Numbered from the stretch's first letter, positions 1 to 15,300 are shown. The stretch is DNA of 64,000 bases from Pezizomycotina sp. ARF18 (GCA_002224055.1 AZLU01000203.1:1-64000); one strand, 5' to 3'. Notes: generated from the letters alone by a model not told the origin. Translations and numbers: made by a program.

Positions 1-1394
1 ACATAATGCAAAGGAATGACTTACTGGTAAAGAAGCCAAATCTGGTCGCCCACCAGTAAATCTTGTTTCTTCTTGATCACAACTGGCGACCTTGTGCTGT
101 TGCTGCTGGGCTCTTCGAGCATTTTGGTTCCATTTATAGCGCACTGGATTCGAGATCTCCAATGTCGATTTTATCAGAGACTACAGTCCAGTTTTAATTT
201 CTCTTGGAGCTCGCTCATCTTGCTCGTCGACGCGTCGATGTAGCGCTCCTCAGATTCACCCTGGCGTACGTTGCCCCCTCCTGATCTCTTTTCTGAGGAC
301 TCACCGAGGCATGGTGTAAATCGCACTCCGCAGCTTTTTCCTCCTCCGGAGTCCGCGTTTTTGGCCGCGCCGGTCACCGCACTTGACATAATTCCGCCAT
401 CGATCTCTGCAGTCCTCAGGCATCCGCTCGAGCTCTCGCCAATTTCCCTCACGCACTGCCTTTTTCTTCGAAGAGGTTTTCTCAGAGTATCGTCTTCTTT
501 CCTGGGTCCATACACCTCTGGACTCGTACAGAATGGTACGTTCGCGAACATGTTTGTAGACTGATGCTTTTGACCGTTCGAAGGACGTGGCAACCGACTC
601 CCAGAAGCTGTCTTTGGCGCGATTGTTGGCCCATACCCGCTTACACAATTCTCGTGGGTTAGAGGTGGATTATGCATTTCCCGGTATTGGACGAAAATGG
701 TTTCGATCGCAGCGAGCTCCTCAGCGGTGATGTCCTTCCGAAGCGAGGCTTTTCCTGCTGCTTGAGTTGGCGGGTCGCGGTCGCCTCTTGATGCATTGTT
801 TTTACTTGGCGGTTTCCTCGTATAGTGGTTGAGCTTCGAAAGAATTACTGACGCAATCATCATCCTCTTCAACTACAGCATACTCGGCCCGAATGAAGTC
901 ATCATCGAGATCCACCACTGGCCTCACGACGATTCTCTATGCTGATTGTGTGGGAGCCGGCTCCTGATAATCTAACGAACGCTTTGACAGCGTCCATCCC
1001 TTGTTACAGGATCGACCAGGCTATCGTCGACGACTGGCTTCTTGCGCTTTTCCTTGAGCGACGTTCGCCATTCTGAGTGGGTTCTTCTCGATCACTTCTG
1101 GCAATGGTGACGGGCGAGAAATTCTCGCGGAACGGCGTCAAGATTTGCTGGTCCGAGCGGTTAATCGATTGATGAAGGTTGAAGAAATCGGGCGGCGTAT
1201 CGAAGGAGATATAATCCAACTCCGAAAAGCTTAATGGAGGCGACGCCGGTTCTTCATTTGTCGCTTCAGGTCGAGGAGCGTTCGTGCGGACTCCTGATCC
1301 ACCTCCAAGGCTTTATTTTTGGATTTCTTACGTGATCGGTGTCTCCTGCTGCGTTTCTTCTCACGTTCGACGGCTCCTCCATTCTATTTCCCCT
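1..1394 (-). CDS. REB1: REB1-like Myb/SANT DNA-binding protein (partial, runs off left edge)
   Basis: Nuclear DNA-binding factor of the Reb1/TTF-1 type, which in yeasts binds rDNA terminators and promoters and excludes nucleosomes. Read on the minus strand, bases 300-650 encode a Myb core with YKHVRER, RGVWTQE and GRMPEDCRDRWRNYVKCGDRR-like sequence (RMPEDCRDRWRNYVKC is visible), the hallmark of Reb1. A second Myb repeat follows (TPEEEK then RYKWNQN around 100-140), with a Q-rich stretch and a GTAAGT donor near base 30, so the carboxyl end lies outside the window. The amino-terminal part (1000-1390) is basic and then acidic/aromatic (SELDYISFDTPPDFFN). At least three frame jumps occur; the jump before TPEEEK needs one or two missing bases, consistent with the base-loss pattern seen across the window. 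The start is approximate. Family identification is strong, orthology to REB1 is inferred. Confidence 0.83.
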
Positions 1395-1779
1395 CCTGTA
1401 GCACCGTCTTTAATAGCTCATACAATAGTAATATATGCCGGTAGGGTAACTCCGTAACCAAAGAGTGTCTTACCCTAAAGTACAGCCTATTAGGATTACT
1501 CAAATCCAGCCTGTACGTGGTGGTATATGGTATGTATACAAAGTGCATAAATTTATTGGCGATTCTTTGTATGCGTGGAATTCACACAAGGCTGTCAATA
1601 ATAAAATTTTTTTAACCTTTGTAAAGTTTCTGCCGCACTTTAAATTTTTTTTTTTTTTTTTCTTTTGCGGGATCTAAAGTTCTTTTTTTGCTCGTTTATC
1701 AGATGGATTACTAAGCAGCTTTCAAGCTAAAGCTTTTGTTGTATCGCTTGCATCAAGCCTTCTGGCGACGGTGTTGATG

Positions 1780-2706
1780 CTACAGCATCCGGTTGAAAGC
1801 AACAGTCTTGACCAGATGTTCCACGTTGTAGGCCCTATCGTACATATCTTGTACGTCAGTGTCTTCTAGCTTACGCTTCTCATCCACGATTGCCATGGCT
1901 TCCTTCGCTCCAGACGCGAAAACACCACTATCCACCTCGTCTCTAGGTCCGGCTTCTGTCCTAGCTCGTCGCTCACCTGGTGCACCTCGTCCAGCGCATC
2001 GAGCACACCACGAAGCTCGTTTTGGAACTCTCTGTTCTGCCTCGACTCGTAGACCACTAGCTCTTTTACGGGTATGGCGGCATATGTGCGGCAAGGGTTT
2101 TCGGTATGGCATCCCTGCGGGTTTCGCCAACGAGGAAGAGCAGGCCTCGCGAGGATTTGTGGTCGTTTATTATGTATTCGGCTAGCGCAGCGCCGTTTCC
2201 AGATTCCGCGCCGAAGATATTTTCAAAGTCAAACCCCAAGTGCACGACGGCGGTCTTAGTCGCGGGACCCACGACGTAAACCTTTGAATTTCGGACTTGG
2301 GCTGCTCGGTCATCTATCCTTTTTTCGCACTACATGTCAGCTTCTTAAACAACAAAGGAGCTGTCTCAAAACAATCCCCTTGTTGTCCTTTTTTCATTTA
2401 ATTTATTAGTTCGAAGTAAATCGAGGTATACCGTCCACGTCTTTCAGTACCTCGCCAAGGCTTCCACCGCCCGCTGAGAAGTAACAATTAAACCTCCATA
2501 TCCCTCTTTCCGAGTGAGCTTCTTCTTTTGCGCCTATCTGGCCTGAAGTTATCACTTCTTGAAGTTCTTCTTTGTTTATGTAGTCGTACTCGAGCACTGG
2601 GACGAATATCGGATTGTAATGTGGTAACGACCGTATGAGGCTGTCGTAGCCATCATCTGCCGACTGCGTTTTCAGCAGAATGATTGGTAGACCTCACCAT
2701 CGCTAT
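1780..2706 (-). CDS. HEM4: Uroporphyrinogen-III synthase
   Basis: Fourth enzyme of haem biosynthesis: it inverts ring D and closes hydroxymethylbilane to uroporphyrinogen III in the cytosol. On the minus strand the protein begins near 2700 with PIILLKTQSADDGYDSLIRS, followed by FVPVLEYDYINKEEL, then GGLIVTSQRAVEALG (about 2450-2490), the conserved lid motif. After a probable intron (about 2325-2437) come VYVVGPATKTAVVHLGF, ENIFGAESGNGAALAEYI and GLLFLVGETRRD (2090-2290). The end holds ELVVYESRQN and WIVVFSPSGAKEAM-like sequence, stop at 1780. The order and spacing match the HemD/Hem4 fold, two similar halves. The reading frame shifts at least four times; the shift in GGLIVTSQ is one base. There is no clear in-frame ATG directly before PIILLKT; the ATG at about 2702-2706 is one base out of phase. 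Confidence 0.94.
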
Positions 2707-3308
2707 TGAGCACCTAGATCTAAAGCTGCTTTCGTGGCCTTTTTGAACGGAATTTCGACATAAAAACAGGATGTCAAGAAAGATGATGAAAAGCTGAGAC
2801 AACAGGTGTTCAATTTCCAAGCTTGCAGGCCGTGAAGCTTAATCCAAATAAGCAGTGTCGTAGGCGCGTGTCGTTGTTTTTCGGGTGCAATTGCGACCGC
2901 ACGCTTCTCCCACCAAACATTTTTGCTACAGCTGGCCTCTTCACAAGCCAAAAAACTGAGTGTGGGTGTTCCACCACATATACCAGTTCCAGTTGATAGT
3001 ATGCTATTGCTAACCACACTAAATAAAATAAATAAATAATTTTTATTTCCCTATTCTCTCTCTTTTTATAAGTATACTTATTTACTTATTTTCTACTTGA
3101 GCACGAGATCGATTATACAGCTGTACTTTTTGTTCTTTTCTTATCTATTTATATCTCCTTGTATATGCAGCAGTCTAGGTTCAATCTCTTGTCATAAAAG
3201 AGATTCCTCCTCTGAAATTTTCCCTGACTGGACCTTTCCCCTTCGTTGTATTCGCCAAAGCTCCCGAAAGAAACAAGTTAGCCAGAGCTTTTCCTACAGC
3301 TACCAACC
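2707..3308. promoter_or_regulatory. Divergent intergenic region HEM4 / SEC24
   Basis: About 600 bases between two divergently transcribed genes. The right half, 3020-3170, is A/T- and pyrimidine-rich and is the likely SEC24 promoter and leader. Overlapping minus-strand open frames at 2703-3020 look like chance; I recognise no protein in them. Confidence 0.5.
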
Positions 3309-6300
3309 ATGTCTTATCAATATCCCGAAGGTCAGGGCCCGCCTCCGAGCATCAGGAACATCAGGAGGGACACGCTGGGGGGCCGCCGTCCCATTCTCAC
3401 GCCGGAGGTCGATCGAAACGTGTATACGCAGCTCAACAGTACGACTTTGCGCAAGGACCGAATTCTGCTCTCGGTGGTCCGGGCGGAGGCTATCCTGGCC
3501 AATCACCTGTCCCAGACCAAGGTGGATTCCAGCCCGGCTACCAAGCTCCAGGCTTCCAACCCCAGGGCTACCAAACCGGCGGATACCAAGCTCCGAGTGC
3601 AGGCTTCAACGAGGTACCAGGATTCGCAGGAGCTTCGCAAGCCCCGGCGCTGGCGGCCAAGGCTATCAAGCTCCGGTTTCCAATCACCAGGCGGATACCA
3701 ACCTCCAGCGGGGCAGTATGGACAACCTGCTCAGGTTATGATGTGAATCAGATGTCACAAGGGATGGCGGGGATGTCTCTTCACCAGCAGCATTCGTCGC
3801 AGGTTTGTTAATTCTATCCTACGGCATTTAGTATTTTATGCTGCATTCGAGCGCCTTTGAAGCTTTGTTTGCTAATCCGTAATGCGTTCTTTACTAGATA
3901 AACACTCTGCAGACTATCGATATGATGCAGCCGTTCAATGTCGCCGAACTGGATCTGCCGCCTCCCCAAATTATGCTTCCTCCCAATGTAAGGATTCTTA
4001 TTTCACCCGCGAAAATCTACGAAAGAGGGATAGTTCGCTTGTTCTATATACTGATAAATTTCCTTTTATCAAACAGACCTCAGTCACACCTTCAGAAACT
4101 GCTAACTGCCCACCAAACTACATGAGGTGTACCCTAAACGCTATCCAACGAGTGGCTCGCTTCTAAAGAAGTCGCGGCTGCCACTCGCGCTCATTATTCA
4201 GCCATACAACGCTCTCCACGATGCTACAGCTCCTGTCCCTCTGATCTCGGATACCGTAATATCCAGGTGCCGTCGCTGCAGATCGTACATCAACCCGTTT
4301 GCAACATTTTTGGACCACGGCCACCGGTGGAGGTGCAATATTTGCAATCTGACCAACGACGTCCCTCAGGCATTCGACTGGGACCATATTGCGCAGAAGA
4401 GCACGGACAGATGGCAAAGAGCGGAGCTAAACTATGGAGTCGTCGAGTTCATAGCTCCGCAGGAGTACATGGTACGGCCTCCGCAGCCGTTGGTATACTT
4501 GTTCCTTTTGGATGTTAGCTATGCTGCCGTTACGAGTGGGCTTCTTGCTACTACCGCAAGAACGATTTTGGAGAGTTTAGACCGCATTCCGAACACGGAC
4601 AAGCGGACGAGGCTTGGGTTCATTGGTGTCGACTCGTCACTCCACTTCTTCTCTGTTAACCCTGAGACGAATGAGCCTAGCATGCTCGTCGTCTCCGATC
4701 TCGAGGAACCATTCTTGCCGATCCCAACGGACCTGCTGATATCATTGGACGAAAGCCGTGAGGGTGTCGAAATTTTGCTTGGCAAACTCCAAGACATGTT
4801 CTCCACGACGCAGAACAGCATCTCCTGCATGGGTGCAGCGCTGAAGGCCGGTCACAAGATGATTTCTGCTATCGGAGGCAAGATTGTGGTCCTGACTGCT
4901 TCGCTGCGACGGTTGGTCCCGGTCGACTTGAAATGCGAGAGGATAAGAAGATGCTGGAACATCACGAGAATCATCTCTGCTACAGACCGGAAACTCGTTC
5001 TACAAGTCCTTTGCCGTCGAATGTTCAAAGTCGCAGGTTTCCGTTGATATGTTCCTGTTCTCATCGTCCTACAAGACGTGGCATCGTTATCGAATTTGCC
5101 ACGGTATACTGGCGGGCAAACCTACTTCTACCCGGCTGGTCGGCGCCCGTTCGGAAGATGCTATTAAGTTTGCCAGGGAGTTTTCCGATCACTTGTCTGC
5201 CGAGATCGCCCTGGAAGCTGTCATACGTGTCCGGGCAACTACAGGGCTACGCATGAGCACGTTCTATGGAAACTTCTTCAACCGGTCTTCGGACCTCTGT
5301 GCGCTCCCAGCTTGCCCTCGCGATCAAGGTTACGTTGTCGAAGTGGCTATCGATGAGACTCTGGCAAGAATTTCGCCACCATGCAGACGGCTGTCCTTCA
5401 TACGACCTGCAACGGCGAGCGGCGGATTAGAGTTATGACTCTTGCCCTGCCAACGACCAACAGCTTAGCAGAAGTCTACGCATCGGCGGATCAGGTTGCC
5501 ATAACAACTTATTTCGCGCACAAGGCCGTCGAGAAAGCTCTCAGCTCTAAGCTCGAGGATGCGCGGAAGCTCTCTTGACAAAACTACAGGAGCTGCTCAC
5601 TGTCTACAAAAAGGAACTGGTTGGCACGCATTCCGGCATGGGAGCAGGGCTTTCATTCTGCAATAACCTTCGCGGTCTTGCGGTGCTGTTCCTCGGCTGA
5701 TGAAGCACGTGGTCTCAGGAAATCTGCCCAAATCCCTCCGACCTACGGTCCGCAGCTCTATGTCTGTTATCGACGCTGCCCGCGCCTCTCCTCATGCAGT
5801 ACATACATCCGAAGTTCTACTCCCTCCACGACATGCCGGACAACTGCGGTCTTCCTGACCCGAACACGGGCGAGATCCTCCTCCCGCCGCCCATGAACCT
5901 CTCCTCGGAGCGTCTGCTACGGCACGGTCTATATCTGATCGATGACACGCAAACGCAATTCCTTTGGGTCGGCCGGGAAGCTGTTCCTGCGCTGATCAAC
6001 GACGTTTTCGGCCTCCCATCCGTGGATCACATTAAGGTCGGCAAATCTACGATGCCGGTCATCGAGAACGAGTTCAACGAGCGGGTGAGGAACGTCATTG
6101 AGAAGAGCAGGGACCACAGCAACAAGAAGGTTGGGTGGATAACTGTTCCTAATCTCTACATTGTCCGTGAGATGGCGAACCGAGCCTGAGGCTTTGGGCC
6201 CAGACTCTTCTGATAGAGGATCGTCCGATGGTGGTGCTAGCATGGTGCAGATGATGGGACAGATCAGAGAAAAGGTACAGTGACTTCCGATTGGTGTTTA

Positions 6301-6361
6301 TCTACACTTCGTGAGATCATCAGGTTGTACTGACTCAATTCTTTTATAGGTCAACTCTTAA
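3309..6361 (+). CDS. SEC24: COPII coat cargo-binding subunit Sec24
   Basis: Sec24 pairs with Sec23 in the inner COPII coat and selects cargo at ER exit sites. The amino-terminal part (3309-3800) is a disordered Q/G/P/Y-rich segment with GYQ-type repeats. Intron 1 (3803-3897) and intron 2 (3988-4076) have GT-AG ends and flank an exon with [18 protein letters not shown]. Then come the conserved [15 protein letters not shown] segment, the zinc finger ([13 protein letters not shown] ... [13 protein letters not shown], 4260-4370) and the trunk domain ([18 protein letters not shown], 4480 on). The gelsolin-like end (5910-6190) reads [19 protein letters not shown] last intron (about 6276-6349) precedes a four-codon exon ending VNS stop. 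Length and order fit the ~900-residue family. The frame jumps at least eight times. For example, AIPTSG needs one more C in a CC run near 4144. Those breaks look technical. Confidence 0.97.
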
Positions 6362-8891
6362 GGAAAATTTGATATGAAATAGAGCAATATTCGTTCGTGT
6401 TGAAAAGAAAAAAAGGCGTTTTCATAGTTGGGTGCTAATGTAACTTATGTGGTTTTTTGCTGTCTCGTCAAGTGCAAATATAATTTATTCCCCCTTGGTT
6501 CTGCGAAAAAATATATCTTATTATTTATTATAGTCCGCAATGCCGTCTCGGAGACGATGTTGAAAAGAAATTAAGCCCATCTCGGAGATCAAGACGTTTC
6601 ATACCGGAATACCGGACCCGCGCTGGGATAATTGTTTCCCCGATTGATATCAAAAACAAACCGGAAGCAATTTGAACTTTAAATCCCCTCCCGTACCGTC
6701 AAGATCACCCGAATCTTCTAATTAAACGTATAAAAAAAAAAAAAAAAAAAAAACTAGGCAAGCATTATTCTCCAAGCCAGGGATTACTATCTCGGAGGAT
6801 AGAGTTGTAGATTTTTTGGCTTTTTTACGCCAGGATTTTCCTGTAACGTCGAGGAGTAAAAACTTGAAACGCCGCGCCGACGAAGAGTTTCAGAGCACTT
6901 CGCAATATATAACTCTCTCTCAAGTTTCCCTGGATATGGAATACATAAGCTATCACGATATCTAAAAGCAATATAAAGACCCTCCTGGGTACCCTGGAGA
7001 AATGGTGCGGTGTTAATATAATTTTTGTTTCGTTCCTTTTACAATTTGTTCGCGACTTGCTGTTGTAAATACTACTTAATTATTCTAACGGCCACCAACC
7101 ATCTCAGCTCACCCAAACAATCTCATGCCAAAGCACTACCAACTTCTTCAACGAATAATAATAGCTATAACCGATTTCCGTCCGGGTTGACGCGGAATTG
7201 GCGACTTTCATTCAATCTTGTCTTTGCTATTTAAGGGTAAGGAACTCCGGTCGCATTTAATCGATGTACTATAGTAGCTAACAGAAACACAGAATCCCGT
7301 CGCTTTACGAACTTGCAAATAACGAATTTAACTTAGAACCTCTCATATATACAATATCATCGCAGCATCTGGCGTATACATCCTTCGCTTTGCATCACAT
7401 CACCTCGCTGTAAATATCGCGGGTTGCATAAGTAGCGTCAACGGTTTCGACACAGAGCAATTCGAGTATTTAGTGTGGGAAAATACGAGTCCCGAGTCAC
7501 GAGGGGTGAAAATTGAGCGAACGAGTAAGTCCAAGCTGAATTAGCGACAAATCTCCCCTATAACGCCCAAGCTACTTTAACTACCGCTGTTGCTACTATG
7601 ATTGTATATACCCCTTGTCTTGTTTCGCCTCATTGGCTGTAGCCCGCAGTTGAGAACAAGTTGTAGTTAAAAGAAAGGGAACAAGCAAGAGCTTCAGACT
7701 CAGGCAAAGAGCATAGCGAAACAACCGCCAGGCCCCCGGAGGATATTTACGGGCTTCGAAAAAAAAAAAAAAAAAAAAAAAAAGTAAAATAAAATAAAAT
7801 AGAGCTATAAAATTTTTTGTTAGTTTTTCTTTGGGGCATACATAAATTTTTTTTTCCATTTCTTTCCATTTCTTACCCCCTCGTCCGTTCATAAAATATA
7901 CAGCGAATATACAGAGAGCTATCTATCGTCTTATCTAAAGATATAAATAGACCTCCCCGGCATTTTTTCGATCCTCCATTTTTCTTCTTTCTTCTCTGGC
8001 TCCGTGGATAGCTGATCGCATTGGACAGGAGACCTGCTCATAAGAATTTTACGTCAGAACATCTTGGAGCGGGGCTTCGAGCGATACAGCCTCTTCTTGT
8101 CTGCCTTCTTTTACCTTGGAGCAGAGTCGAAAGTTTTAATTGGTAAGGTCGCTCTTTAAGCGCGTATCTTTCCCCCGATTGCTTCCTTCGGTGTTTCATC
8201 TTTTATTTGTATTACTTCGTTGTCTTCTTTTTTATTTCTATAAATTCTTCAGAAGAAAATAGGAGAGAGACAGAGAGGAAGAGGAAGAGGAGGAGAAATC
8301 ACTGTTCGCTGGGTGCTTTGCATCAGTTAAATTGGTCACTCCACCCCTCTCTTTTGCTCGTTCGTTTTTGGCTCGCTGTTCGTTTCTCACGTCTTGTTTC
8401 GACTCTCCTTCTTCGTTCCAGTCCAGTCCTTTCCTATTGTAAAAGATTTTTTTTCGCTATTCATTCCTTTTGTACTTTTGTTCTCTTATTCACGCCTTCT
8501 TTTTCGTGCCCGGAGCATTCGTTCTTTGTACCTTCTTGGTTTATATCTAAGCTCCTAGTTGAGCTAGGCGTATGTAAAACGTCATGCTAAATTTAAGCTC
8601 GAAACACCGACACAGTTGTTAATCCGAAATTTTGCTAACCCCTCAAGTTTAGTTGTCGAGTACTATCAAAATATTACACCCTTTCCTTCATTACCGTCTT
8701 TCCAGCGCTATCACGTTCACTCCATCCTTCAATCATTATTTGACAAGTTCCGTCGAGTTTCTGCTTAGATTACATATAGACTTTATTCTAGGTAATAAAG
8801 AATACGTTTATCTTGTATATCTCCAATTTCTCGAGTTTCTCTGGGCTAACGCCTGTCTTACGTTTAGCCTTTATTTGATATTATTTTCGCA
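6362..8891. promoter_or_regulatory. Gene-free region: SEC24 3' side and long MAPK upstream/leader
   Basis: About 2.5 kb with no protein I can support. It holds A runs at 6732-6753 and 7759-7782, and a strongly pyrimidine-rich stretch from about 7960 to 8880 (with a purine patch at 8255-8300) running up to the MAPK start. The pyrimidine-rich part is typical of fungal promoters and 5' leaders. Several short open frames occur and could be upstream ORFs, but none has recognisable content. Confidence 0.5.
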
Positions 8892-10340
<1,449 letters not shown>

Positions 10341-12315
10341 GCGGATCTCGCATCGGCCAAACCTTTGAACGATGATCACTTTTTCGATACCATGCTATCT
10401 CTGTTTCTTGTTCCTACTTGCCTTTTGCCTTATATATTCCTCATTCTCTGCCTTCGCGCTCCTCCATTTCCCCTTCCTCCCCTCCATATTATACGGAGTT
10501 CATTTATTCGTTGAATATCCTTTTTTTTTTATGAGGAGTATTGTTAACTTCACGACGTGGGAAGTATAAAGGTCTCTTTCGAAACGATTTCTGTTATGTT
10601 TTCCTTTTACGTTTTTTTTCTTCCAAAGAAGAAACTGAAGCAGGTTTCTAAAAAAAAAAAAAAATTTTTTTTTAAAAAAATAATAAAAAAATAAAATAAA
10701 AATAAAACAAAATACTACCTTTTTTCTACTTACTTGAGAGATGAATACTCTTCGTAATATATATTGAGAGATTACCTGCCAGTGAGATTTGTTTCTACCG
10801 GTGAGCTATCTATAACTGCGAGTTTTGAAAAATGACGGTCCAACATGGTCGAGCGACTAATCCTACTTATATTTGATATTACAAACAATTTTGTTTCATT
10901 ATTAATAGATACGGAGTACTCTGATATAAACATATTATTCAGAGCTATGAACCGGTCGCTGTGGCTAACATAAGGCTGTCGCTGTTTGTCGCCTTTTCGC
11001 ACTTCCCGATGTTACTCGGTATAGTATTCTTCATGCAGGAGTAAGGATCCCGTTGGTGTTTTTATTGCTTTTTTTCCCGCTTCCCGAGGGTTTTGAGCAC
11101 GCGACATGAAAGTAGTAATCAAAAAAAGCGAGGACTCGACCCATAGAATTTTTAGGCAAGCGAAAAAAAAAAAAAAAAAAAAAAAAATTCCAGGAATATT
11201 TTGACCGCCTTTATTTATTTATTTTTTTATTTTTTTATTTTTTTTGTTTGTTTTTCTTTTCTTTTCTGGGCAGACGACCAAAGCTGATGCACTTACTGCC
11301 TGTTCGTCATGAGGCTCATCCGACAGGATCTTACGACGATCTCGACGTATCACCATCCTAACAAGGGTGATAGGAAAGATGAACGCTGTTCCAAGGCTAG
11401 TTTCGTTTTCTTATTTATTTTCTATTTTTTTTTTCTCTCCTTCTTCCTTTCTTTATTTATTATCTTGACGTAGGAAATGATTGCGAATCGTGATACTTCT
11501 TTGTTATAATATGCGTTTTGTTTCCTTTTTTTCTTCTTCCTTCATTGTTCCTTATGTTGAAACGAAAACTTGCTGATACACAGCCATCGAATAGGTTCAT
11601 TATTATTGATTTATCCTCTTTTCTCTTTCTTTCTTAGTGAAAAGCTGTGTGTTGATACGAAAAACCCCATATACTCCCATCAACTGATAATATTTTTTCC
11701 CCCATCGCATGCATTTTTGTTTGCAGAGAGACGAGACAACTTTCTATAAGGACGTCAAATCATTTTTATTCCTTCAATTCTTTTTCCTCCTTTGAAGTTG
11801 TGCTCATATATTCAGCAAGTTTTCCTAATTTCTCTTTTTTTTTTTTTTTTTTTTCTCCCCTCTACACTTACATACCCGCGGAACATCTGAGCATCTAGGC
11901 GTCCTCACGTAGGAAGAGCAGTGTAGTAATAAACACAGCCTTATGACTCCTCCATAGTGTCAACGTGATATACGAACGAATAAATACAATTACTTGCCCT
12001 ATATTCTTTCTTCCAAATCCTCCTTTCTGTTTCTATATCAGATCATAAGCCAGACATAATTTTGTTCACGCTTAAGACAGGTTTCTTAAAGACTTGGCGG
12101 GTGCCGTCTTGACAAAAAGGTAAGGGAACTCGAAGCTATCGAAAGAAAGAAGCAAAGAGAGGATATTTCCCTAGATCCCGCGCTACATGAGGAAATGGTT
12201 CACTGGCCACCAGCCTTATATCATGCAGGCACATCATTCTATAGGACTTTGGTTCCTCCTGGTCCTTTTTGAAATTTATAAAAGAGAACCAACTCTTCCC
12301 GTTCACTCTTGAACA
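10341..12315. other. Gene-free region between MAPK and CorA-like gene
   Basis: About 2 kb without a supported gene. It contains an A14-T10-A7 palindromic tract at 10651-10681, which could form an A/T hairpin at the MAPK 3' end, an A run at 11163-11187, an extended T/TTTA-rich zone at 11205-11260, and a T run at 11837-11854. A 76-codon minus-strand frame at 10772-11002 has no recognisable content. The last 300 bases are the likely promoter of the CorA-like gene. Confidence 0.5.
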
Positions 12316-15300
12316 ATGAGCGGTAACAGATCAAGAACTTGGCAACACGACGACCGTCCTCAAGGTGGAGACAGCAGTTGGTAGTGATGAGTCGCAATCA
12401 GTTAGCAGACGCGATACAGGCCGTTGCGGCCGCAAACCGAGATGGGTTAGCTGGAGGAGGGCCCGACAGTGCTCTGCCGTACGAAAACCACACGCCGTCG
12501 CGTAAGAGTAGCACGGCTGCGTCGAGTCGGTACGATCATTATTACAACAACTCGCACACGCCGGACTCGTTAAGGCAGATGTTTCGCGATGCGCCGTTTA
12601 ATTTCAATAATCCAAACAACCAGCCGAAGAAAAGGGCTTTGATGCCCGGTAAAGGAAAGGATTGGAAGGATAAGAAGGGTGGCGATGTCCCCTGGAAAGC
12701 CACATTTTGCGGCAGGGACAATAAAAGAAAAAAAGGGCCATGGTGATAGAGTACATCCGCTCCGACGTGGAAGAAGACGGGAAAAGGGTCACGCAAATGG
12801 AAGCCAAGGTACGCGAAATCGGAGCCATGGTCGAGCTCGAAGCGGTAGCCAGCGTCGACAGGAAGGAAGGCACGATACTGCGGGTCTACCACGTACAAAA
12901 TTTCCCCGAAGCGATATCTTTCCTCATGGAAAAATACAAGATGAACAACCGCAGCGTGGGCTGGCGGGTATCAAGGAGTGGCTTTACCACCGCGCACCCG
13001 AGCGGAGGGCCAACAAGCCGGTCCCCATGGCTCACGCTTTTCCGAAAATCGTCACGACGGGAGTCAGCAAGGCGGCTTGGAGTATGGATGTGATGAAGAC
13101 CTACCCTGTTGACTATAGGGACGACAGCACTCGTAGGTACAGGCACCAGGAAGCCAAGATCGCGGAGCTCAACGGTTACTTTGATGACGACGAAACGTCA
13201 AAGTGGACGCCTGATGACCCTGGAAGGAAGGGCCCAGCCAGAGCCTGCCGCATCCTCCAGCATCCACATCAGATACGGCGCAGTCACCCAGCTTGCGCAG
13301 CATGTGAAGGATGTATACTCCCAACGACTGTCCTGTTACGTTCAGTGGGTAAACGACGCCGAAGGGAACTCGACTCGCCACGGGTCGCCATTCGTAGGAG
13401 CGCCAAGCGGCGACAGGCCTCCGACGTTACGGATCTCGGTAACACAATAATCATTTTTGACAACTCCGAATCGTTGTCAATTGACGATACAATCATACCC
13501 GCTCACGGTGAGGAAGAAAGGCTCTGGAGGGGTCCAGGAACGTCAAGATACACTCCCGAGGACGACGAAGACGAAAATGACGAAGTAGGAGCGAACGGAG
13601 AAGGAGCTAAAACCGACAAGAGATCTCACGACCAGAAATATTCCGTCGACTACATGCACAAAATAATCGAGACGATTTTCCAGGCTGTGGGGAAATGCTG
13701 GGAGGTAACTTTAGAGGCTAGTTGGTAAGCAACGGCTTTTTCTATACACCATCTCACCCATAAGAAGATCAGACGGCTAAGTCATCCTATGCGAGGCTTT
13801 TAGGGACCACGTCTCGATTTTACAAGACAGAATTTACGCCCAGCCAGCCGATGAGAGCCGAGCCGGAGAAATGTTTCGAGACAGCAGCCTGTGGTTAGCA
13901 CTTTCGAAACTTATGACATATCACAGAGACTGCCTTGAGGATGTTCAGGAAGCACTAGGTAACTTTAGAGAGGAAGATCAGTCCGGCGAGAATGGTACCC
14001 GACAAACTTACGACTGGTTGGCTACTCCGTTGGCTATCTTCGACCGCAGTAAGCGCCACATCAAAGATATTAGAGAAATAATGAGTGATTTACTGGTAAA
14101 GAGTAATATATATATATTACGCTATTTCTTTTTGATTGAATGAACTTACTGATTCTAGTTTTTTTGTTTACCCTGTTGCTGCGCGGACCGTCCCCTGGCT
14201 CCTTCACGATGCTCCTGTCATCTTTGAAAACAAAGTGGATGGTTATATTAACAATGACTTGATTACCTCGAGCGATAAATTACAAGATCTCTTGTATAAA
14301 AGCGTTGGAATACGCGACAGTCGAGCGTCCCTGATACTCTCAGAGTCCATGTGGAGGTTGAGTTGGATCGTAAGTCGCTTTCTGAGAGAAATTTTTAAAA
14401 TGGACCGACTTTGGTGATACTTGGATATAGAGTTGTGATAACATACTAATGATCTTTCTCTCTTTCTCTCCCAAACAGACATTCATCTTCTTACCTTTGA
14501 CGGCCGTGGCAGGAAGTATGGGAATCCATGATTTGCATAGGCAGTTTAATATGCAATAAGACTGAGCAGTCGCTAACATTACTCTTACGATATTATAGTC
14601 TTCGGAATGAACGTCGACTCGCTTAAAGACAACCCCCTAGCTGGTATTACGCAGCTAGCTCCCTTGGAGCTCTTGTAAGTATACATACGATCTCGTCCGT
14701 TGATTGCTTACTGGAAAAAAAGGGAGAGATAAGAAATAACTAACTCGCTTTTTTCTACACGTTTTAAGTTCGGGGTTTGGTTATTTTGGTACGTCTTCAA
14801 ACACAAGCTCACGAAGGATCGACGGTCTTTTACGACGCGCGGCAACTACGAACGCCTATTCCAGGAACTTAGTCGGACGAACGCCGATCTTTGGTCCACA
14901 CACGGCCCTCGCGTCGTTAAACCAAAGGGTTTCTTTTCTTCCATTAAGTGGAAATTGATGGTCAGGTGGACTAAAAACAAAGCGCTATCTAAAACTCCCG
15001 ATCTCGACGATGATAGTCAATGGACTCGGGCCAAAAAGCATCTGATAAAGCGTTGGACATCAACTGTAAAATTTGAGCACATTCGAACGACCTCTTCACG
15101 TGGGAGAAAGGCGCAGAAGATGGTTACCACGGCCTTGACCAAAGCCACGACCACAGTCACTCTCGGAGGACGCGAGCATGCGTACTTCCTCTACCCGGCT
15201 CGGGAACGCCGCGATCAGTTTTATGGACCCTCTGTGGGTCCACCCCTGTCAAGGCTTACACCGAACCTATCCATGGTAACCCTGGAAATATTAGCCAGAT

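Noticed and set aside
12316-12400. Early in-frame stops as evidence of a uORF before the CorA-like gene
   Set aside because: The coding text continues one frame over right across the stops, as with the other base-loss sites, so a separate uORF is unnecessary.
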